NCBI GenBank assembly: GCA_000161975.1
Contig: GG688422.1
Location: forward strand, 1,019,506 to 1,083,505
Direction of reading: 5' to 3'
Source of the DNA: Eubacterium saphenum ATCC 49989
GTDB taxonomy: Bacteria; Bacillota; Clostridia; Peptostreptococcales; Anaerovoracaceae
DNA length: 64,000 nt
Below are positions 59,506-64,000 of the stretch, piece by piece. The notes beneath the pieces are model-generated. The model did not search any database and was not told the DNA's origin. It saw nothing but the letters and a program-made list of their open reading frames with translations. How positions within the stretch are numbered: position 1 is the stretch's first letter; each line of letters begins with the position of its first letter. Both the position numbers and the translations under genes were made by a program.

Positions 59506-60538
59506 AAAAAGTATTTTTATATTTTTAGAACCTGCTATTGAGACCTTTCTTATGATAAGACCTAAGGAAGGGGATCTTTATTTTCCTGTGGATGCGGATA
59601 AGGTAAAGGACAGCAGAGAGATTAAAGGGATAAATCGTACGGATATTTTAAACGGTATAGTGATTCTTCTCGGTGCCGGGGAAGCCCGTCGTCAAAGGGA
59701 TGAGTATACTGCATTTTTGAAGAATAACCTTAAGGAAAATTTTAAGGATTATTTCATGCTCAGCGCAAGAGAATTTATTTCGCGTGAAGATGAAGTGAGT
59801 ATCAAGAGGGCGTTTTGCATTTTAAGGTACATAAATGAGGTGCTGCCGGGCGATTTAGATATATTGCTCTTGTATGTTGAGCTTGCAAAGAAGATATATC
59901 TTGCAAGCGATGAGTATGATGAAATAGGAATATTTAAGGCGGAGGCGATGATAAAGGCGGAAGAAGCCATAGACATTGCCCCTGATGAGTATTTTACAAA
60001 TGTTCTTCTTGCAACGCTTTACTTGAATACAGGCCTTTATAAGAAGGCCGAGTTATTATTTAAAAATGCGAAAAAGTCGCTAAATATGCTTTCAGAATAC
60101 GGAGAGGGAGTAAACAAGGAGAAGCTCTATGTATATGAGCCTGCACTCAAGACGCTTTTAGATCATGAGGTGTTTGAAAAAACATACGCAGATCTTCTTG
60201 AGCTCATAGAATCCGCCGGTGACTATGCCATGTATGAAGCGTTTCAAAATGATCTTCTTACAGGCAGGTTGGATGTGGCCGAGCAAAAGTTGAATGAACT
60301 GGATGAAGACAAGATCAGCAAGAATTGGTGGTATATCTTTTTGAGGGGCTTGCTGTATTTTAATAAAGGAGATCTTGAGGCTGCCGAGGAAAACTTTAAG
60401 GCGGTGCTCAGATTGAATGCGAGTCATATCGATAGCATGGAACATTTAGTAAGTATCTACTCTGCGAGGGGCGATGAACGATTAAGGGATAAGTATATCG
60501 CCAAGATAGAGCTTATAAATGAAAATTCATCTCTATAG
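59498..60538 (+). CDS. TPR-repeat protein of unknown function
   Basis: 346 residues, no signal peptide. Helical repeats of TPR type occur in the middle (EAIDIAPDEYFTNVLLATLY, TGLYKKAELLFKNA) and near the end (FLRGLLYFNKGDLEAAEENF, KAVLRLNASHIDSMEHL). The N-terminal 60 residues (SIFIFLEPAIETFLMIRP) are not recognised. It overlaps the cysteine-less radical SAM gene by 8 bases, so the two are probably made together and may interact; function unknown. Confidence 0.65.
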   Translation: MNKKSIFIFLEPAIETFLMIRPKEGDLYFPVDADKVKDSREIKGINRTDILNGIVILLGAGEARRQRDEYTAFLKNNLKENFKDYFMLSAREFISREDEVSIKRAFCILRYINEVLPGDLDILLLYVELAKKIYLASDEYDEIGIFKAEAMIKAEEAIDIAPDEYFTNVLLATLYLNTGLYKKAELLFKNAKKSLNMLSEYGEGVNKEKLYVYEPALKTLLDHEVFEKTYADLLELIESAGDYAMYEAFQNDLLTGRLDVAEQKLNELDEDKISKNWWYIFLRGLLYFNKGDLEAAEENFKAVLRLNASHIDSMEHLVSIYSARGDERLRDKYIAKIELINENSSL

Positions 60539-60601
60539 GTATAACAGGAAAGCGTAATGCGATTTATTTTATTAGGTTTTATGTAAAAAAAGGAGAATAG
60601 T

Positions 60602-61198
60602 ATGAAAAGATTCAGTACGAAGGATATTACGGTTGCAGCGTTGTTTACCGCACTTATAGCGGTAGGGGCATTTATCAGCATTCCTATAGGACTTGTGCCC
60701 ATTACGCTTCAGACGTTGTTTTTAATGCTTGCGGTATTTACGCTCGGGAAGGTAAGGGCGCTCCTTGCAAGTTTAGTATATGTGGTTATAGGAATTATGG
60801 GGATCCCTGTGTTTGCAGGTGGTAACGGTGGGCCGTCTCATATCTTAAGCCCTACATTCGGATATTTGGTAGCGTTTGTAATAGGAGCATACATAACAGC
60901 GGCAATTGTGGAAAAAGGTCTTGAAAATACAAACGTCGATTCGTGTAGCTGCGTAATATGCGCTCATAAATCGGAACTTCTCGTCTATCTTAAGGCGGGA
61001 ATTGTATATACCGTTATTATATATGCAATAGGTCTAACCTATCTTTACGTAATACTCAATGTTTACCTTCATAAGAACGTTTCAATGTTTGCTGTGTTTA
61101 AAACAGGATGCTTTGTGTTCCTACCGGGAGATATTATAAAGATGGTCGTCGCCATGCTTATTTCCATCAAGCTGAGACCGTTAATTGCAATGAAATAA
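60602..61198 (+). CDS. bioY: Biotin transporter substrate-binding subunit BioY
   Basis: S-component of an ECF-type vitamin importer. 198 residues, about six helices. ITVAALFTALIAVGAFISIP and the family signature GPSHILSPTFGYLVAF (biotin pocket) are clear. A loop before helix five carries DSCSCVICAHKS, a Cys-rich motif I do not expect in BioY. AAGGAG ribosome site before ATG 60602. No ECF energising genes are adjacent and I see no BirA box. Confidence 0.9.
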   Translation: MKRFSTKDITVAALFTALIAVGAFISIPIGLVPITLQTLFLMLAVFTLGKVRALLASLVYVVIGIMGIPVFAGGNGGPSHILSPTFGYLVAFVIGAYITAAIVEKGLENTNVDSCSCVICAHKSELLVYLKAGIVYTVIIYAIGLTYLYVILNVYLHKNVSMFAVFKTGCFVFLPGDIIKMVVAMLISIKLRPLIAMK

Positions 61199-61216
61199 CT
61201 AATGACCTGAGTATAC

Positions 61217-61250
61217 AAGAAAAGCCCTAAATTTGTAGGGCTTTTCTTTC
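61217..61250. terminator. Bidirectional terminator between bioY and arsR
   Basis: 13-bp perfect stem (61217-61229 with 61236-61248), 6-base loop, A-rich left and T-rich right arms. It serves the two convergent genes. Confidence 0.85.
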
Positions 61251-61311
61251 AGGTGCGACATTACATTCTGTGTATTTGTCACCTGCACAAATCTAATTTA
61301 AGCTTTTTGCA

Positions 61312-61665
61312 TTATATCTTGCAATGCATTTTAAACACCTGATCCACCATTCTGTGGATAGTTCTTGCAAGTTCGCTGGTACCGAGGGTGTAATAAACTT
61401 CCTTTCCTCTTCTTTCGCTTTTGATGATTTTCATGGACTTAAGAAGTCTTAAGTGATGAGAAACAGCCGGTGGGCTCATATCGAAAGCGGCGGAAATGTT
61501 TCTAACATTTTCTTCCGTGTGGCTTAGGATGTAAAGAATCTTAAGCCTGGACGGGTCGCCTATTAACCTGAAAGTTTCGCTTATGTCGTAAATTTCATCC
61601 TCGGTTAGAATATCCTCTAAAAGCTTCATCGTCTTGTGCTCAACCTGATTAGTTTCGTTTTCCAT
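61312..61665 (-). CDS. ArsR/SmtB-family transcriptional regulator
   Basis: 117 residues on the minus strand, the only convincing gene on that strand. Winged helix with SETFRLIGDPSRLKILYILS, NISAAFDMSPPAVSHHLRLL (recognition helix) and SERRGKEVYYTL (wing). A helix-5 region ELARTIHRMVDQVFKMHCK offers His/Asp residues as in the alpha5 zinc sensors, and no CxC alpha3 site is seen, so a Zn-type sensor is possible. GGAGG lies 8 bases before the start. No metal exporter is adjacent; bioY is convergent. Confidence 0.88.
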   Translation of the reverse strand: MENETNQVEHKTMKLLEDILTEDEIYDISETFRLIGDPSRLKILYILSHTEENVRNISAAFDMSPPAVSHHLRLLKSMKIIKSERRGKEVYYTLGTSELARTIHRMVDQVFKMHCKI

Positions 61666-61720
61666 AATAACCTCCCGCTTTGTTTCAGAATAACTTACGT
61701 ATGATAGTATACCCCAAAAA

Positions 61721-61746
61721 TGAACATTTAAGCATAAAAATGTACA
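61721..61746. promoter_or_regulatory. ArsR-type operator candidate
   Basis: TGAACATTT (61721-61729) and AAATGTACA (61738-61746) form an inverted repeat matching at 8 of 9 positions across 8 bases. It lies 56 bases before the arsR start, upstream of a TATACT-like -10 on the minus strand. The form resembles ArsR/SmtB operators. Confidence 0.5.
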
Positions 61747-62174
61747 AATTACTATTAAAATTACTTGTAATAAATATATATAGTGAGCTTTGCGCTGTGG
61801 ACGCCAAGTTTAGTTGGCTACCAAGCTCAAAATCCTTTTGATATTCTGCGTCGTTTTTGCTTTAACACATGTTTATCGGTATAAGAGCAGTAGATAAGGT
61901 GAAGTTGTTAAGTAAATATATAAAGAGGATTCGGTGCTTTCTATCGGTATGTATGACTTATAAGGCATATTCGGTAATAAACATATGGTGGAAATTTCCC
62001 CGGGGAATGTGATGTGTGGTAGCAGTTATTATGCTCATTAAGCGTAAATCACGTTGACGGGTTAATTGTGCTTGTTGTAAAGAAGGGTAGATAAAGTAAA
62101 TTGGGTAATAAATATATGGTGCATGGAGTCATAAAATAAAATTCAAAATTCGCAGAAAAAATGCGAAAATGTTC

Positions 62175-62204
62175 TTGACTTTCGTGAAAGCCTGATGATA
62201 TCAT
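62175..62204 (+). promoter_or_regulatory. rRNA operon promoter
   Basis: TTGACT (62175-62180), 18-base spacer, TATCAT (62199-62204), about 245 bases before the 16S gene. Confidence 0.6.
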
Positions 62205-62265
62205 AATAATGTTCGCTTCAAGAGAAGGAGCGACAAAACAGGGCGATGTAAATCGCTGTGGACAT

Positions 62266-62444
62266 TGAAAACTAAATAGTGTAGAAATATTGTCAAAGCA
62301 GGCGATAGCCTGCAAAACAATGTACAAACCATGAAAAATGGAAGGATAGAAGAACCTATCCCGTACAATTTCAAAACAATAATTTCGAATGAGAAAACGT
62401 CATGCGAAATTTTGAGTCAAGGTATAAAGACTTCGGTCTTTATA
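62266..62444 (+). promoter_or_regulatory. 16S rRNA leader with boxA-like site, processing stem arm and UUCG hairpin
   Basis: TTGAAAACT (62266-62274) resembles the antitermination boxA area of Firmicute rRNA leaders. 62276-62290 pairs with 63970-63985 just after the 16S gene (10 bp plus 5 bp around a one-base bulge), the expected RNase III processing stem. A 9-bp stem with TTCG loop (62423-62444) sits just before the mature 5' end. Confidence 0.6.
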
Positions 62445-62447
62445 TAT

Positions 62448-63962
<1,515 letters not shown>

Positions 63963-64000
63963 GGGAGACATATTCTCTACACTATCTTAGTTTCTCTTTG

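Larger units (their letters stand above)
61666..62447. other. Region between arsR and 16S rRNA
   Basis: No protein gene. It holds the ArsR operator candidate, diverged short repeats (related stretches near 61887, 61970 and 62086, sharing GTAGATAA and GTAATAAA.ATATGGTG), a structured segment near 61784-61830, the rRNA promoter and the rRNA leader. Confidence 0.5.

Noticed and set aside
60539..60601. BirA operator before bioY
   Set aside because: No TTAACC/GGTTAA-type inverted repeat is present.

Overview
The window is 64 kb of chromosomal core sequence from a low-to-mid GC Gram-positive anaerobe, most likely a member of the Clostridia. The evidence is: strong GGAGG ribosome sites matching the CCTCC tail of the 16S gene; a PolC-type replicase; MurT/GatD; the ylxS(rimP)-nusA-ylxR-infB operon; an ispH-S1 fusion of the kind known in Clostridia; and a superoxide reductase, an enzyme typical of anaerobes. 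The 16S sequence reads to me as the Eubacteriales Family XIII / Anaerovoracaceae neighbourhood (Mogibacterium and the Eubacterium nodatum/saphenum group). That placement is from memory and unverified. Almost every gene is on the plus strand; the exception is the ArsR regulator at 61.3-61.7 kb.

Layout: 0-3.8 kb, end of a PcrA/UvrD helicase, ligA and an orphan HypE/AIR-synthase-like protein. 3.8-5.1 kb, an accessory patch with a small membrane protein flanked by decayed duplicated sequence. 5.1-13.8 kb, a housekeeping run asnS, metG, tatD, tilS, priA, def, fmt. 13.8-16.4 kb, accessory: a tiny membrane protein, an AAA_14/DUF4143 ATPase behind a 23-bp tandem repeat array, and a decayed second ATPase. 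16.4-24.5 kb, the translation operon rimP, nusA, ylxR, infB, a fused rbfA-nrnA, truB, ribF. 24.6-26.7 kb, a TetR regulator and a MATE exporter. 26.7-28.9 kb, accessory: a group II intron relic, a broken winged-helix gene and two paralogous membrane-anchored thioredoxin-like proteins. 29-42.6 kb, envelope and isoprenoid genes (murT, gatD, Na/Pi transporter, pyrH, frr, uppS, cdsA, dxr, rseP, ispG) and polC. 42.7-57 kb, superoxide reductase, rarA, ispH-rpsA, a shikimate-kinase-like gene, ftsZ, an rRNA methyltransferase, pheS, pheT, zapA, mutS2, argS. 57-61.7 kb, two radical-SAM-fold proteins, a TPR protein, bioY and arsR. 61.7-64 kb, leader and complete 16S of an rRNA operon.

The most unusual content lies inside apparently ordinary genes. 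PolC lacks the proofreading exonuclease domain normally inserted in its PHP domain. A B12-type radical SAM homologue has lost all three cluster cysteines but keeps an open frame. The GatD glutaminase has Gly at the nucleophile position although its partner MurT looks intact. rbfA and nrnA are one continuous frame. RimP and TruB carry extra segments. The start of ispG contains two back-to-back perfect stem-loops of 17 and 16 bp within conserved codons. A weak terminator-like hairpin directly before rimP resembles the NusA autoregulatory attenuator known in Bacillus subtilis.

Functionally, uppS, dxr, ispG and ispH supply undecaprenyl phosphate for the wall; murT/gatD modify lipid II; ftsZ and zapA divide the cell. 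The aminoacyl-tRNA synthetases (asnS, metG, pheST, argS), tilS, truB, fmt and def serve translation. No CRISPR array, tRNA gene or intact mobile element was seen.
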